DNA of 64,000 nt from Chrysemys picta bellii (taxonomy: Eukaryota > Chordata > Testudines > Emydidae), in contig NC_088792.1 of the NCBI RefSeq assembly GCF_011386835.1, forward strand, positions 224,529,894-224,593,893, in the 5' to 3' direction. Positions within the stretch are counted from its first letter, which is position 1. Every line of letters begins with the position of its first letter. The position numbers and the translations under genes were made by a program. Below, one piece after another: positions 1 to 12,225 of this stretch. The notes under the pieces were generated by a model. It ran no database searches, was not told the DNA's origin, and worked only from the letters and a program-made list of their open reading frames with translations.

Positions 1-330
1 TGGGGTGCAGGCCCTAGGCAGGGGATTGGGGTGCAGACTCTGGAAGGGAGTTTGGGGATAGGAGGGGGTGCAGGGGTGAGGGCTGTGAGGTGTGGCTGCA
101 GATGAGGGGTTTGGGGTGTTAGGCTCAGGGCTGGGGCAGAGGGTTAGGGTGCGGGGGAATGAGGGCTCTGGCTGGGACTGGAGATGAGGTGTTTGGGGTG
201 TTGGAGGGGCTCAGGGCTAGGACAGAGGGTTGAGGGTGTGGTGGGGGGGTGAGAGCTCTGGCTGGGGGTGTGGCTCTGGGGTGGGGCAGGGCTGCGGATG
301 AGTTTGGAGTGCAGGCAGGCTGCTTTGGGA
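1..330. repeat. G-rich degenerate minisatellite
   Basis: Phrases such as 'ggggtgcag', 'gggctctggctggg' and 'gatgaggtgtttggggtg' recur in shuffled, degenerate form at spacings of a few tens of bases. The stretch is strongly purine-skewed (G on the plus strand), and every ORF over it is low complexity. I read it as a tandem GC-rich repeat that enters the window from the left, not as a gene. Confidence 0.7.
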
Positions 331-1319
331 CAGGGGCCAGAGAGGAGGACTCCCCCCCCCCCCCCCCCAGCCCTTTCCCTGCCGGCAGCAGTAAGCTCTG
401 GGGGAGGAGCCCGCCTTTCCTGCCCCCCGCCCCAGCAGCACACTCACCCCCACCACTGTCACTGCATGTGCTCTTAGGGCCCCTCTCAGCCCCTCTCAGG
501 TCCAGGAATCTCCCTCGCCTCCACCGTGGTGGGTGCTGCGTGAGCCTCCTCCCCTGCTGTTGCCCCTGACTGTAGCCTCACTGGGGGTGAGGGATGGGGC
601 TGCCTCCTTGCCCAGCATGGGGCAGAAGCGCTGATTGCAGGTGGGGGGGGGGGGGCTGTGTTGCTGGAGGGTCCCACCGGAAAAGGGAAGGGTCTGAGGT
701 GGAAGGGCAGGCTCAGTTAGTCTGCCCTGGTAGTCGAGATGGGGGCACTAGGACCCTGCGGCAGCAGTTGCTGCAGGGAGGCAGCATGGAGCTGCACGGA
801 AGAGAGACAGTGACTCTCTTCTCTGGGGCCCCTGGGAAGGCGATTAGGGGCAGCAAGGGGGGGTACACCCGGCCCAAAATATTGGTGGAGCTGGGCTCCT
901 GGGCTCTGAATATTGCTGGTGCCCGGGCACCACGTGGGACTATAACTCGCTGCCTATGCTCCCAGCCAAGGGTCCTTGCAGGCCAGACTGGGAGGGGGAT
1001 CTTAACCTGACAGGGGACTGATGCTGGGAAGAAGGGTCCCACCACCCAAAGCCTGGAGGTGTGAGGCCTCCACCAGAGCAAGTGTCCAACCCGCAGCGTC
1101 TCTGCAGCACAGCCAGGGGGAGTGCCAGCTGGAAATTAAGCTAAGAAGCACTGCTAAAGGGACTGTGAGGCTTTCATAAAAGGTCCTCAGGATGAACTAG
1201 AAGTAGTAGTAGGTGGGCACCAGGATGAACTGGCTGAAGTGGCCTTTCTTCTCACTAACCATCCAAATTTAGAGCTCTAGATAGGTCACAGTTCAGGGCA
1301 ACTTTATCTGTATTTCCCC
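331..1319. other. GC-rich intergenic DNA with homopolymers
   Basis: No gene is recognised here. A run of 17 C lies at 352-368 and a run of 13 G at 643-655. The ORFs covering the stretch are compositionally biased and match no family I know. The last 150 bases become AT-richer towards the Penelope element. Confidence 0.5.
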
Positions 1320-1323
1320 TCAG

Positions 1324-3812
1324 TGGACACAAGTCAGATATCAGGAATTTCCATTACATGCGTCTGACGAAGTGGGTATTCACCCACGAAAGCTTATGCT
1401 CCAATACATCTGTTAGTCTTAAAGGTGCCACAGGACTCTCTGTTGCTTTTTACAGATCCAGACTAACACGGCTACCCCTCTGATACTTGACACCATGCAA
1501 GGCACTGCATTTAGCCGTATGGAATGGAAATCTATCAACCTCATGAAGAAACTTGCACAAGTACAGACTGATATCATCTTCCTTTCCAAATGCACACAGA
1601 TGGATATAATACCAAATGGACTGAAGGTGAAAAATCCATTGCTATCTACATACTGCACAGACCACAGTGAGAGATTATGCCATACACCATCAAAGAAACT
1701 GAGGAACTGATCAGCATCCTATACAGCAAACAGGAAAACATCAAAAAAGAGCTCTCCAACCTGGAGACTTCCATAAATAACCAACCCTCCACACAAATGG
1801 ATTTTACTAAAATAAGACAGGAGATCTACATTACACACTTTACCTCTCTACAAAGAAAAAAGGACCGTAAGCTATCTAAAATCCTACCTGCCACATCAGG
1901 CCACAACAGTGGTACCCCTAACTCACCCAGCAATATCGTCAATTTATCCAGCTACACGCTCACCCCAGCAGAAGAGTCTGTCCTATCTCGAGGACTCTCT
2001 TTTTGCCCCAGCATCCCCACAAACATGATACAGTTCTGCGGTGATCTGGAAGCCTACTCTCGCCACCTCCGACTCAAAGAATACTTTCAAGATAACACTG
2101 AACAGTGCACTGATACACAGATACCCCCCACCAACAACACAGGAAGAAGAACTCCACATGGACTCCTCCTGAGGGTCGAAATGACAGTCTGGGCCTATAC
2201 ATAGAATGCTTCCGCCGACGTGCACAGGCAGAAATTGTGGAAAAACAAACATTGCTTGCCTCATAACCTGTCGTGCAGAACATAATGCCATCCACAGCCT
2301 CAGAAACAACCCTGACATTATAATCAAAGAGGCTGATAAAGGAGGTGCTGTTGTCATCATAAACAGGTCTGACCACCAGAAGGAGGCTGCCAGACAACTC
2401 TCGAATACCCAATTCTACAGGCCACTTTCCACAGATCCCACTGAGGAATATACTAAGAAACTGCACCATCTACTCAGGATACCCCTTACACTAACACAGG
2501 AACAAATCAACATACCCTTAGAGCCCTGAAAGGACTATCCAGATATGTGGACTCTCTGCTCAGACCCTATGCCACCAGTACTCCCAGCTATCTCCGTGAC
2601 ACCACTGATTTCCTGAGAAAACTACAATGCATTGGTGATCTCCCAGAAAACACCATCCTAGCCACCATGGATGTGGAGGCTCTCTACACAAACATCCCAC
2701 ACACAGGTGGAATACAAGCTGTCAGGAACAGTATCCCTGATGATAACACAGCACAAATTGTTGCTGAGCTCTGTGACTTTATCCTCAGGCACAATTATTT
2801 CAAATTTGGTGACAATATATACCTCCAGACCAGTGGCACCACCATGGGCACCCGCATGGCCCCACAATATGCCACCATTTTTATGGCTGACCTGGAGCAA
2901 CACTTCCTCAGCTCTCGTCCATTCACGCCCCTTCTCTACCTATGCTACATTGATGACATCTTCATCATCTGGACCCATGGGAAGGAGACTCTGGAAAAAT
3001 TCCACCACGATTTCAACAGCTTCCACCCCACCATCCACCTCAGCCTGGACCAATCTACACGGGAGGTCCACTTCCTAGACACCACAGTATAAATAAGTGA
3101 TGGTCACGTTAACACCACCCTATACTGAAGACCGCTATGCCTACCTTCATGCCTCCAGCTTCCACCCCGGACACACCAAATGATCCATTGTCTACAACCA
3201 AGTGCAGAGGTACAACCGCATCTGCTCCAAGCCCTCAGACAGAGACCAACACCTACAAGATCTTCACTAAGCATTCTCAAAACTACGATATCCGCACAAG
3301 GAAATAAGGAAACAAATCAACAGAGCCAGATGTGTACCCAGAAGCCTCCTGCTGCAAGACAAGCCCAAGAAAGAAACCAACAGAACTCTACTGGCCATCA
3401 CCTACAGCCCTCAGCTTAAACCTCTCCAACACATCATCAGTGATCTACAACCCATCCTGGACAATGATTCCTCACTTTCATAGACCTTGGGAGGCAGGCC
3501 AGTCCTCGCCCACAGACAACCCGCCAACCTTAAGCACATTCTCACCAGCAACCACACACCGCACCATAACAACTCTAACTCAGGAACCAATCCATGCAAC
3601 AAACCTTGATGCCAACTCTGCCCAAATATCTACACTGGCAACACCATCACAGGACCTAACCAGATCAGCTACAACATCACCTGTTCTTTCACCTGCACGT
3701 CCACCAATGTTATATATGCCATCATGTGCCAGCAATGCCCCTCTAATATGTACATTGGCCAAACTGGACAGTCACTACGTAAAAGGATAAATGGACACAA
3801 GTCAGATATCAT
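1324..3812 (+). mobile_element. Penelope-like (Neptune-type) retroelement, degraded
   Basis: The element contains a Penelope-type reverse transcriptase region followed by a GIY-YIG-like endonuclease region. The phrase 'ggacacaagtcagatatca' occurs at the left edge (about 1325) and again at the end of the endonuclease region (about 3792). This is the arrangement expected of a Penelope pseudo-LTR, in which a partial copy sits upstream of a full one. After the left copy, 1360-1485 holds a short repeat ('cccacgaaagcttatgctcc', 'agactaacacggctacccctctgat') that recurs on its own at 15.8, 23.5 and 45.7 kb. Those short repeats are therefore probably Penelope termini. Exact ends are uncertain. Confidence 0.75.
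1677..3812 (+). pseudogene. Penelope RT / GIY-YIG polyprotein remnant
   Basis: Three plus-strand frames carry successive parts of one ancestral protein. An N-terminal helical region is open at 1677-2204. A part with 'IIIKEADKGGAVVI' follows at 2206-2529. The RT core at 2547-3092 shows 'ATMDVEALYTNIPH' (motif A), 'GTTMGTRMAP', and 'CYIDDIFIIW', the YIDD catalytic box. After a stop and a frame change, the C-terminus at about 3590-3812 contains Cys pairs, 'VIYAIMC' and 'MYIGQTGQSLRKRINGHKSD', which fit the GIY-YIG endonuclease typical of this class. Frameshifts near 2200, 2530, 3090 and 3480 rule out a single product. In the family, the RT and endonuclease carry out target-primed insertion of the element's own RNA. 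Nothing suggests host use. Confidence 0.8.
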
Positions 3813-5240
3813 TATTAAAGTGACAGTTTAATTACACAGAGCCACCTTAAGGTTCAGTGTGGGGCACTGTTTTTCACTGCAGCTCTTATTTGATATTTTG
3901 TTACCAAAAAACAAATCCAGAATCTTTTTTCATTCTCCCGGTTTTGACTGCCCTACTGCAGCCATGACTTTGGTCTTTTAAAAAGATATTGAATGTATAA
4001 AGCATTAAGGTACCTTAAGGGTTAAATGATAAATACCAAAGCTAAACAACTCTAGTTACCTGTGTCTGGCAAAAAGTGTTTCTTGGTTTTGCAACTTTGA
4101 ATGAAAGATTCAAATGGATTTTAGTGGTATTATCTTAAAAACAAAACCAATTCATCTTAAACCTACAAAACAAGAGTTTTACAAACCAGGAGTGTTGCTT
4201 TAGGTCCTAAACACTCCACATTATATTTATACACATACATTCTTTTTTTTAACATTTCTTACACTGCTTTAATTTTTACACAGCTGTACATAGATTACAT
4301 TTGTATACCTTTGGGGGCAGTTAAGTTCCAATAGAAACCCCTTATGTTCTTTTAGTGAATTTGACTAAATTGTTCATAGTCAAATGATTTAAATGAGATT
4401 GTCTCTTTGCCTGGCTTATTTACAGACATTCCTTTGGAAAAGGGCCCATTTTTCCTTCAGAATGGCTGTAAAGAAACGAAGAATTCTCTTTTTAGAAACC
4501 TTTTTCTTTTTAACATTTTTACAATGTTCAATTGCTTAAATTCCCTCCAGATTCTGCAGAGTTAACTTCTTACTCGTTTTTAAAATCACTTGCTTATCAC
4601 CTTCATCAACTCAGATTTCACCATTCCAAATATTGTTCCAGGGATCTGAAATCCCCAGGCCTGTACTTATTTTTTTTTTTTTTATACTCCTGCCACTCAA
4701 CCCTCAGGGTTTTCAACCTGTTTTCCAGTTTTTTTATTTGTTGCCTGTCTGCTTGTCTGGACCCAATCCTGCTTTCCTCGGTGAACTGTCCCTTTTCACG
4801 GACACAGGCTTTGTTCCACTACCAATTTAGCAAGGAGGGTGGGCTTCTTAACTAGCCCCCACCCCTCCTGGTCCCTTTCCTTAAGCATTTCTTTCAGAAT
4901 TGTGAAATCACCAAATCAGTGAAATCACTCACAAAAAAAATACTACACTGCCCAAACTCCTATATCCTTCAGAGTTTGGTTTAACAGAGCAAGATCTGTT
5001 TAAAAGGAGTAATCTCTTGAACAAAGTATCATCTTTGGATTGCTTCCTTTTAAACATGTCCTACACAGGTGCTACCACTATTTGCCCACACACCTATATC
5101 CTTCAGACTTGGGTCTCACATAGAAAATACCACCTGACCATATTTCTTTATGAATCTCTTTTACCTTTATAACTTTTCCGTGCCCACGCTCATGCTAGGA
5201 CTTACAAAACACAAAAGTCTATACCCACTAAAAAGAACTC
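3813..5240. other. AT-rich intergenic DNA, no gene seen
   Basis: The stretch is AT-rich with short homopolymers, including a T run near 4670-4683. Its ORFs are short and lack known motifs. It may be old retroelement sequence, but I could not place it. Confidence 0.4.
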
Positions 5241-5540
5241 TGCCTGACAGAGTAGGAGGGGGAAATGCTAAGCCCCCTGCCTTTTGGGCTCGATCCTGCT
5301 ACGACCGAGGGTATATTCACCTACGCAATTTTTCCCCGACAGATGAGTAGGAGCGAGGACATTAACCCTCCCCCTTATGGCCCATCACCTCTACGACCGG
5401 GGGTGTATATACTTAGACAATTTGTATATATCTTATCTGTATAGTTTTCCCCGACAGACGGGTCGGAGCAAGGACTCTAATCCTCCCCCTGTTGCCCGGC
5501 ACTTCTCCGACTGGGGGTGTGCACACCTGAATGATCGATC
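5241..5540. repeat. Three imperfect tandem units of about 90-120 bp
   Basis: The phrases 'acgaccgaggg' (5301), 'acgaccggggg' (5393) and 'ccgactggggg' (5507) start similar units. Each of the first two is followed by a TATA-rich core, then 'ttccccgacag' with a GAGTAGGAGC or GGTCGGAGC variant, then a C-rich stretch. The units stand out from the AT-rich flanks. Direct repeats with internal TATA-like cores can occur in retroelement promoters, but no LTR boundary was found. Confidence 0.5.
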
Positions 5541-5801
5541 ACTTTATATGTATGGTTTTACCTTTTAGCAATATTTAGCAGCATGTTCAACAATCACAGT
5601 GCATGTCTTCCCCCTTTCGCAATTCTCCACCAAAAATGTTATGCTTATAAGAAGCACACGGGATCTTTTTCAGGGGAAAAGGCAATATGTCGCATTTATC
5701 AAAGATACAGCAATTAACATATGAATTCAATCACACACACACACTCCTGCCAGTTGATGTTATAGTTACTAGTTCAGAGTCCGCATCAAGCTAGTGGCCA
5801 G

Positions 5802-7009
5802 CTAATACAGTAGGAAAACTGAATACAGATAAAATCTCACCTCAGAGATGTTTTAATAAGCTTCTTTCACAGACTAGACACCTTCCTAGTCTGGGCCCAA
5901 ACCTTTCCCCTGGTACAGTCCTTGTTCCACTCAGGTGGTAGCTAGGGGATTTCTCATGACTGCAGCCCCCTTTGTTCTGTTCCATCCCTTTATATAGCTT
6001 TTGCACAAGGTGGGAATCCTTTGTCCCTCTCTGGGTTCCCACCACTCCTTCTAAATGGAAAAGCACCAGGTTAAAGATGGATTCCAGTTCAGGTGACATG
6101 ATCACATGTCACTGTAAGACTTCATTACCCAATTACCAGCACACAGGTATAAAGGAAGACTTACAAGTAAACAGAGCCATTTAAAACTAATTGTCCTGAT
6201 TAATGGGAGCCATCAAGATTCCAAGCCACCATTAATGGCCCACACTTTGCATAATTACAATAGGACCTCAGAGTTATATTTCATATTTCTAGCTTCAGAT
6301 ACATGAATAATGCATTTATACAAATAGGATGAACACACTCAGTAGATTATAAACTTTGTAATGATACCTTACAGGAGACCTCTCATCAGAATATTTTCAT
6401 AACATCATATGGAGTGCACTGACACAATCTCCTCCTGAACTTACTGCCAGAGACTTGAACACTGTCCATGCTGGAGGCAGTATATCTAAAATTCCTCTTT
6501 GGGCTCCCCTCTGGGGCAGACACTCCTGTGTCCCCCCAAAGGGAAGGTGACCCTGATCCAACTGTGAGCTTACAGCCATCAGCTATGACAGACCCTTTAC
6601 TGGCCAGCAAAATCTCCCCTCCCCCTTTCACTCAGGTTGGGCTTGCTTTCAGCTACAGAGTCATTGGGGTCTGTTACCACCGTAGCAGTCATCAGGACCC
6701 CAACTTCCACCTCCAAGATACATGTTTCTGTGCACCTCTTCCACCCTGTTACAGCCAGTTCATGCTTCTGGGTCTCAATTTCTTTGTCTTTCAAGTCCAG
6801 GGTTTGCTGGTGGGCAACCTTTTCCCAGGCAAATTACATATCAATTTCCATTTGTGTTCCCTTGAGTCTGTCACTTGATGAGCTGGGGTACCACAGAGAA
6901 CCTCCTCCTGCCAGAACAGGTGCCCAGTCACCTTCTGCAAAGACCCAGAGGTTGGGCCACACCCCTCTGCAGTTCACTGAAACTGAGATCCACTCAGCTA
7001 AGGGGCTTC
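5802..7009. repeat. Duplicated interspersed repeat, copy 1
   Basis: From 'ctaatacagtaggaaaactg' to 'cccttgagtctgtcact' (about 6875), this stretch matches 12226-13318 almost base for base in the same orientation, with scattered substitutions and small indels. It has no intact ORF. The same text appears widely in turtle genomes as I recall them, so it is probably a dispersed LTR-type repeat and not a local duplication. Beyond 6875 the sequence (6876-7009) is not shared with copy 2. The Harbinger element is inserted immediately after it. Confidence 0.65.
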
Positions 7010-7360
7010 TTATGCCTGGTCTACACTACGACTTTAATTCAGATTTATCAGCGTTAATTCGAATTTACCCTGCAACCGTCCACACAACGACGCTATTTAT
7101 TTCGAAATAAAGGGCCCTTTAAATCGATTTCTGTACTCCACCCCGACGAGCGGAGTAGCGCCAAAATCGATTTTAACATTTCGAATTAGGGATAGTGTGG
7201 CCGCAATTCGATGGTATTGGCCTCCGGGAGCTATCCCACAGTGCATCATTGTGACCGCTCTGGACAGCAATCTAAACTCGGATGCACTGGCCAGATAGAC
7301 AGGAAAAGCCCCGCAAACATTTGAATTTCATTTCCTGTTTGCCCAGCGTGGAGAGCACAG

Positions 7361-9543
7361 GTGACCACAGATAGCTCATCAGCACAGGTAACCATGCAGG
7401 CCGATAATCGAAAAAGAGCACCAGCATGGACCGTACGGGAGGTACTGGATCTGATCGCTATATGGGGAGAGGATTCAGTGCTTGCAGAACTTCGTTCTAA
7501 AAGACGAAATGCCAAAACTTTTGAAAAAATCTCCAAGGGCATGATGGAGAGAGGCCACAATAGGGACTCAGATCAGTGCCGCGTGAAAGTCAAGGAGCTC
7601 AGACAAGCCTATCAAAAAACAAAGGAGGCAAACGGTCGCTCTGGGTCAGAGCCGCGGACATGCCGCTTCTACGCCGAGCTGCATGCAATTCTAGGGGGGC
7701 CGCCACCACTACCCCACCTTTGATCGTGGATTCCGGGTCGGGGATAGTCTCATCAGCTACACCTGAGGATTCTGCCGATGGGGGAGAGGAGGAGGAGGAG
7801 GAGGAGGAGGATGAGCTTGCAGAGAGCACACAGTACTCCGTTCTCCCCAACAGCCAGGATCTTTTTCTCAGCCTGACTGAAGTACCCTCCCAACCCTCCC
7901 AAGCCAGTATCCAAGACCCTGACCCCATGGAAGGGACCTCAGGTGAGTTTACCTTTTAAAATATAAAACTTGTTTTAAAAGCAAACGTTTTTTAATGATT
8001 ACTTTGCCCTGAGGACTTGGGATGCATTCGCGGTCAGTTCAGCTACTGGAAAAGTCTGTTATCGTGTCTGGGGATGGAGCGGAAATCTTCCAGGGACATC
8101 TCCATGAAGCTCTCCTGGAGGTACTCCAAAAGCCTTGCCACAAGGTTTCTGGGCAGTGCATCCTTATTCCGTCCTCCATGGTAGGACACTTGACCACGCC
8201 ATGCTTGCAGCAAGTAATCTGGTATCATTGCCTGACAAAGCCTGGCAGCGTATGGTCCCGGTGTTTGCTGGCATTCAAGTAACATCCGTTCTTTATCTTG
8301 TTGTGTAATCCTCAGGAGAGTGATATCACTCATGGTAACCTGGTTGAAATACGGGAACTTAATTAAGGGGACAGAGGTGGCCGTTCCTACTGGGCTGTTT
8401 GCCTGTGGCGGAAAATAAATCCTTCCCTTCAGTTAGCCAAGCGCAGATGGGAAATTGGCCCTGAGCTTTTCGCGTTTGGCTAGCAGGGATCTTCCCTGTT
8501 ACCAGCCACGTGGTGGGGGGAGGGGTACCGTGATCATCCCAGAGAATTTATGGCGGGAGGGGGGCGGCGGCAGGGGGGGGGTGGTTAGTTTGGTTCCTGC
8601 AGGGATCTTCCCTGATACCAGCCATGCGGTGGGGGGAGGGGTACAGCGATCATCCCAGAGAATTCATGGCGGGGGGGTGGGGTGGTTAGTTTGTTTTCTG
8701 CTCCTGCTGAATGTTAACAGAAAAACCGCAGCACTCTACAGGCTATGCTTGGTATGTGGGAAAGGAGGGCGCAGAAGCTGTAAGACAATGGCTTACCATG
8801 GCCGCATGCAAGCCGAATTCTGTTGCCTGGACCTGTGATCTCTAGCAGCAAAGCCACAGGCACTCAGTATTAAGAGGCAAAATGCGACCTTGCACAGAAA
8901 TCACATGTGCTATGTAATGTGAATAGTGTTGGTCACCGTGAAAGAGTATAAGCACTGTTCTGCAAAATGTATCTTTTTAAACAATTCTCTCTTTTTTCCC
9001 CTCCCTACAGCAGCTGCAAATTCCTCAAGCCTCCCTCCTCCATCCCGAAGGCTATCACAGATAAGGCGTCGTAAAAAGAAGATGCGAGACGAGATGTTTG
9101 CAGAAATTATGGAATCCAGCCGCAGTGACAGAGCTCCTCTGAATGAGTGGAAGGAAACGGTTTCAAAGTATAGGAAAGCAGCGAGTGAACGTGAGGAGAG
9201 GAGGGACCAACGTGAGGAGAGGAGGGACCAACGTGAGGAGAGGAGAGACGCTCGAGATGAGAGGTGGCGGCAGGAAGATCAGAGGAGGCAGGATGCAACG
9301 CTGGGGCTGCTGCGTGAGCAAACAGACATGCTCCGGTGTCTGGTGGAGCTTCAGGAACGGCTGCAGGAAAACAGAGTGCCACTACAGCCCCTGTACCCCC
9401 CTGCCCCCTCCCCATGTTCCATATCCTCCTCACCCAGACGTGTAAGAACGCGGGGGGGAAGGGGGGAGGCTCCGTACACCTTCCCATTCCACCCCAGTGG
9501 ACAGCCCAAGCAAAAGGCTGTCATTTTTTTAACCTTTTTTTAG
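7361..9543 (+). pseudogene. Harbinger Myb/SANT-like DNA-binding protein, two exons
   Basis: Exon 1 runs from ATG 7361 to about 7942 and contains a Myb/SANT-like trihelix domain: 'APAWTVREVLDLIAIWGED', then 'RVKVKELRQAYQKTKEANGR' and 'FYAELHAILGG'. After a G run near 7695 the frame slips, and the conserved continuation (an acidic Glu tract, then 'VLPNSQDLFLSLTEVPSQPS') sits in another frame. Intron 7943-9010 has a GTGAGT donor and a C/T-rich CTACAG acceptor. Exon 2 (9011 to about 9543) encodes 'RLSQIRRRKKK', a charged repeat of 'REERRDQ' units forming a probable coiled coil, and 'GLLREQTDMLRCLVELQERL'. In Harbinger elements this partner protein binds the element ends and recruits the transposase to the nucleus. 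One frameshift makes this copy a likely pseudogene. The spliced exon phase is preserved (ACC TCA G/CA GCT). Confidence 0.8.
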
Positions 9544-9755
9544 TGGCCTTTTCCTTCCCACCGATCCTCCTCCCAAATCCCACCCAGGTTCCCTCCCTCT
9601 TTTTCTAATCTATTAATAAAGAATAAATGATTTTTAAATGATAGTGACTTTATTTGGTTTGAAAGAAAGCTGGGGGAAGGGGGAGGGTGGGATCCTTACA
9701 GAAAATGAGTCAATAAAGGGGGCGGGTTTTCATGAAGGAGAAACAAACAGATATT

Positions 9756-11223
9756 TCACACTGTAGCCTGGCCAGTCATGAAACTGGTTTTCAAAGTTTC
9801 TCTGATGCACAGCGCATCCTGGTGTGCTCTTCTAATCGCCCTGGTGTCTGGCTGCGCGTAATCAGCAGCCAGGCGATTTGCCTCAGCCTCCCATCCTGCC
9901 ATAAAGGTCTCCCCCTTACTTTCACAGAGATTGTGGAGCACGCAGCAAGCAGAAATAACAATGGGGAGATTTCTTTGGCTGAGGTCAGAGCGAGTCAATA
10001 ATGAACGCCAGCGACCTTTTAAACGGCCAAATGCACATTCTACCACCATTCTGCACTTGCTTAGTCTGTAGTTAAACAGCTCCTGACTCTGTCCAGGCTG
10101 CCTGTGTATGGCTTCATGAGCCATGGCATTAAGGGGTAGGCTGGGTCCCCAAGAATAACTATTGGCATTTCAACATCCCCAACGGTTATTTTCTGGTCCG
10201 GAAAGTAAGTCCCTTGCTGCAGCCCTTTAATCAGAGTAGTGTTCCTGTAGACGCGAGCGTCATGAACCCTTCCCGCCCAGCCCGCGTTGATGTTGGTGAA
10301 ACGTCCCTTGTGATCCACAAAAGTGCTTGCAGCACCATTGAAAAGTACCCCTTGCGGTTTATGTACTCGGTGGCTTGGTGCTCCGGTGCCAAGATAGGGA
10401 TATGGGTTCCATCTATTGCCCCACCACAGTTAGGGAATCCCATTGCAGCAAAACCATCCACTATGGCCTGCACATTTCCCAGAGTCACTAACTTTCGTAG
10501 CACCACCTGAGTGATTGCTTTGGCTACTTGCATCACAGCAACCCCCACAGTAGATTTGCCCACTCCAAATTGATTCCCGACTGACCGGTAGCTGTCTGGC
10601 GTTGCAAGCTTCCACAGGGCTATCGCCACGCGCTTCTCAACTGTGAGGGCTGCTCTCATCTTGGTATTCTGGCGTTTCAGGGCAGGGGACAGCAAGTCAC
10701 AAAGTTCCATGAAAGTGCCCTTACGCATGCGAAAGTTCCGCAGCCACTGGGAATCATCCCACACCTGCAACACTATGCGGTCCCACCAGTCTGTGCTTGT
10801 TTCCCTTGCCCAGAATCGGCGTTCCATGGATAGAATCTGCCCCATTAACAACATGATCTCCAAAGCACCGGGGCCCGTGGTTTCACAGAATTCTGTATCC
10901 ATGTCCATGTCCATGTCCATGTCCTCATCATGCTTGTCGCTGCGCTGCCGCCGCCGCTGCCTCCTCGCCTCGTTTTTCTGGTCCTGGCTCAGCATAAACT
11001 CCACGAGAACGCGAGAGGTGTTTACAATGTTCATGACTGCTGTTTTGAGCTGAGCGGGCTCCATGCTTGCCGTGGTATGGAGTCTGCAGTGTTCACCCAC
11101 CCAGGAAAAAAGTCGCGAAATGGTTGTCTGCCGTCCGTTGCTTTCATACAGGGAGGGAGGGAGGGAGGAGGTGAGGCTGTACCCAGAACCACCTGCAACG
11201 ATGTTTTTTGTCCCATCAGGCAC
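9756..11223 (-). pseudogene. Harbinger (HARBI1-like) DDE transposase
   Basis: Three overlapping minus-strand frames together cover a full transposase. The first is open from 11223 to 10231; the more plausible start is the Met at 11064 ('MEPAQLKTAV'). It has an MDMDMDMD run from a hexanucleotide repeat near 10900, a helix-turn-helix region ('RSVGNQFGVGKSTVGVAV'), and the first catalytic Asp in 'GGAIDGTHIPI'. The frame shifts near 10310. The next segment (10061-10318) holds 'GRVHDARVYRN' and the second Asp in 'VILGDPAYPLMPW'. The frame shifts again near 10080. The last segment (9756-10124) holds the catalytic Glu in 'CRMVVECAFGRLKGRW'. The enzyme would cut and reinsert the element at TWA sites. 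Two frameshifts disable this copy unless they are assembly errors. Confidence 0.85.
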
Positions 11224-11460
11224 TGGGATCTCAACCTAGAATTCCAATGGGCACGGGAGACTGCGGGAACTATGGGATAGCTATGGGATAGCTACCCACA
11301 GTGCAACGCCGCAGAAATTGACGCTAGTCCCGGTACTTGGACGCACACCGCCGAATTAATGTGCTTAGTGTGGCCGCATACATTTCGACTTTATACAACC
11401 TGTTTTCCAAATTCGAATTATATAAATTCAGATTAATCCCGTAGTGTAGACATACCCTTA

Positions 11461-12225
11461 GTTAACAGAGACTTTCCCAGCGCCCAGTGTTCCACCTTTC
11501 TGGGCAATTTGCAACCTGTGCAGTTCTAGCTTCTTCTGATCTTCAGTCTTACTTATTTTTCTGTCCCTATTTCCCTTACCCAAAATAAGCAAATAGAAAA
11601 TAACAAACCAGTAACCACTTTATCTGTTCTCCAGCCACCACACCCAAAACTTACTTAAAATCACTACCAGTATCTCAAAGCAATCAGCTGTGCACAGATC
11701 CTGCTTGACTACGCCACTGATGGGTTGGATCACAGAAACCCCTTTGGGACTTCCACCTGATGTGCCTAGACTACCGCTGAGCCAGTTTTCCCTGGCAGCT
11801 TGGGATTTCAGTGCCATGCCTGGTTGTGCCAGACACACTAGCCTGCTACAAACACAGACTCAGGTCTGAACCACGTCTCCCAGAAGCTGCAGGCTTAACT
11901 GAAAACAGCTTAAGAAGTGCTCCTGTCTCCAGCACTCAGATACCCAGCTCCCAATGGGGTCCAAACCCCAAATAAATCCATTTTAACCTGTATAAAGTGT
12001 ATACAGGGTAAACTCATAAATTGTTCGCCCTCTATAACTCTGATAGAGAGATATGCACAGCTGTTTGTCCACCCCCCAGGTATTAATAATTGCTCTGGGT
12101 TAATTAATAAGTAAAAAGTGATTTTTATTAAATACAAAAAGTAGGATTTAAGTGGTTCCAAGTAATAACAGACAGAACAAAGTAAATTACCAAACAAAAT
12201 AAAATAAAATACACAAGTCTAAGCC
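11461..12225. repeat. Interspersed repeat, upstream part of duplicated block
   Basis: No gene is present. The text continues without a break into the repeat starting at 12226 and looks like the 5' part of the same dispersed element, which copy 1 lacks. The sequence from 11861 to 12225 is typical of a repeat I recall as frequent in turtle assemblies. The Harbinger right end abuts it at 11460. Confidence 0.4.

Larger units (their letters stand above)
7013..11457. mobile_element. Full-length PIF/Harbinger DNA transposon
   Basis: The left end begins TGCCTGGTCTACACTACG and the right end, read inward, begins GGGTATGTCTACACTACG. Both continue with related AT-rich sequence for about 50 bp, forming imperfect terminal inverted repeats. 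A TTA lies on both flanks (7010-7012 and 11458-11460), the 3-bp target duplication expected of this superfamily. Inside are the two genes a Harbinger element needs: a Myb/SANT-like gene on the plus strand and a DDE transposase on the minus strand. The two are convergent, with 3' ends about 200 bp apart. Both frames carry small lesions, so this copy is probably inactive. Confidence 0.9.
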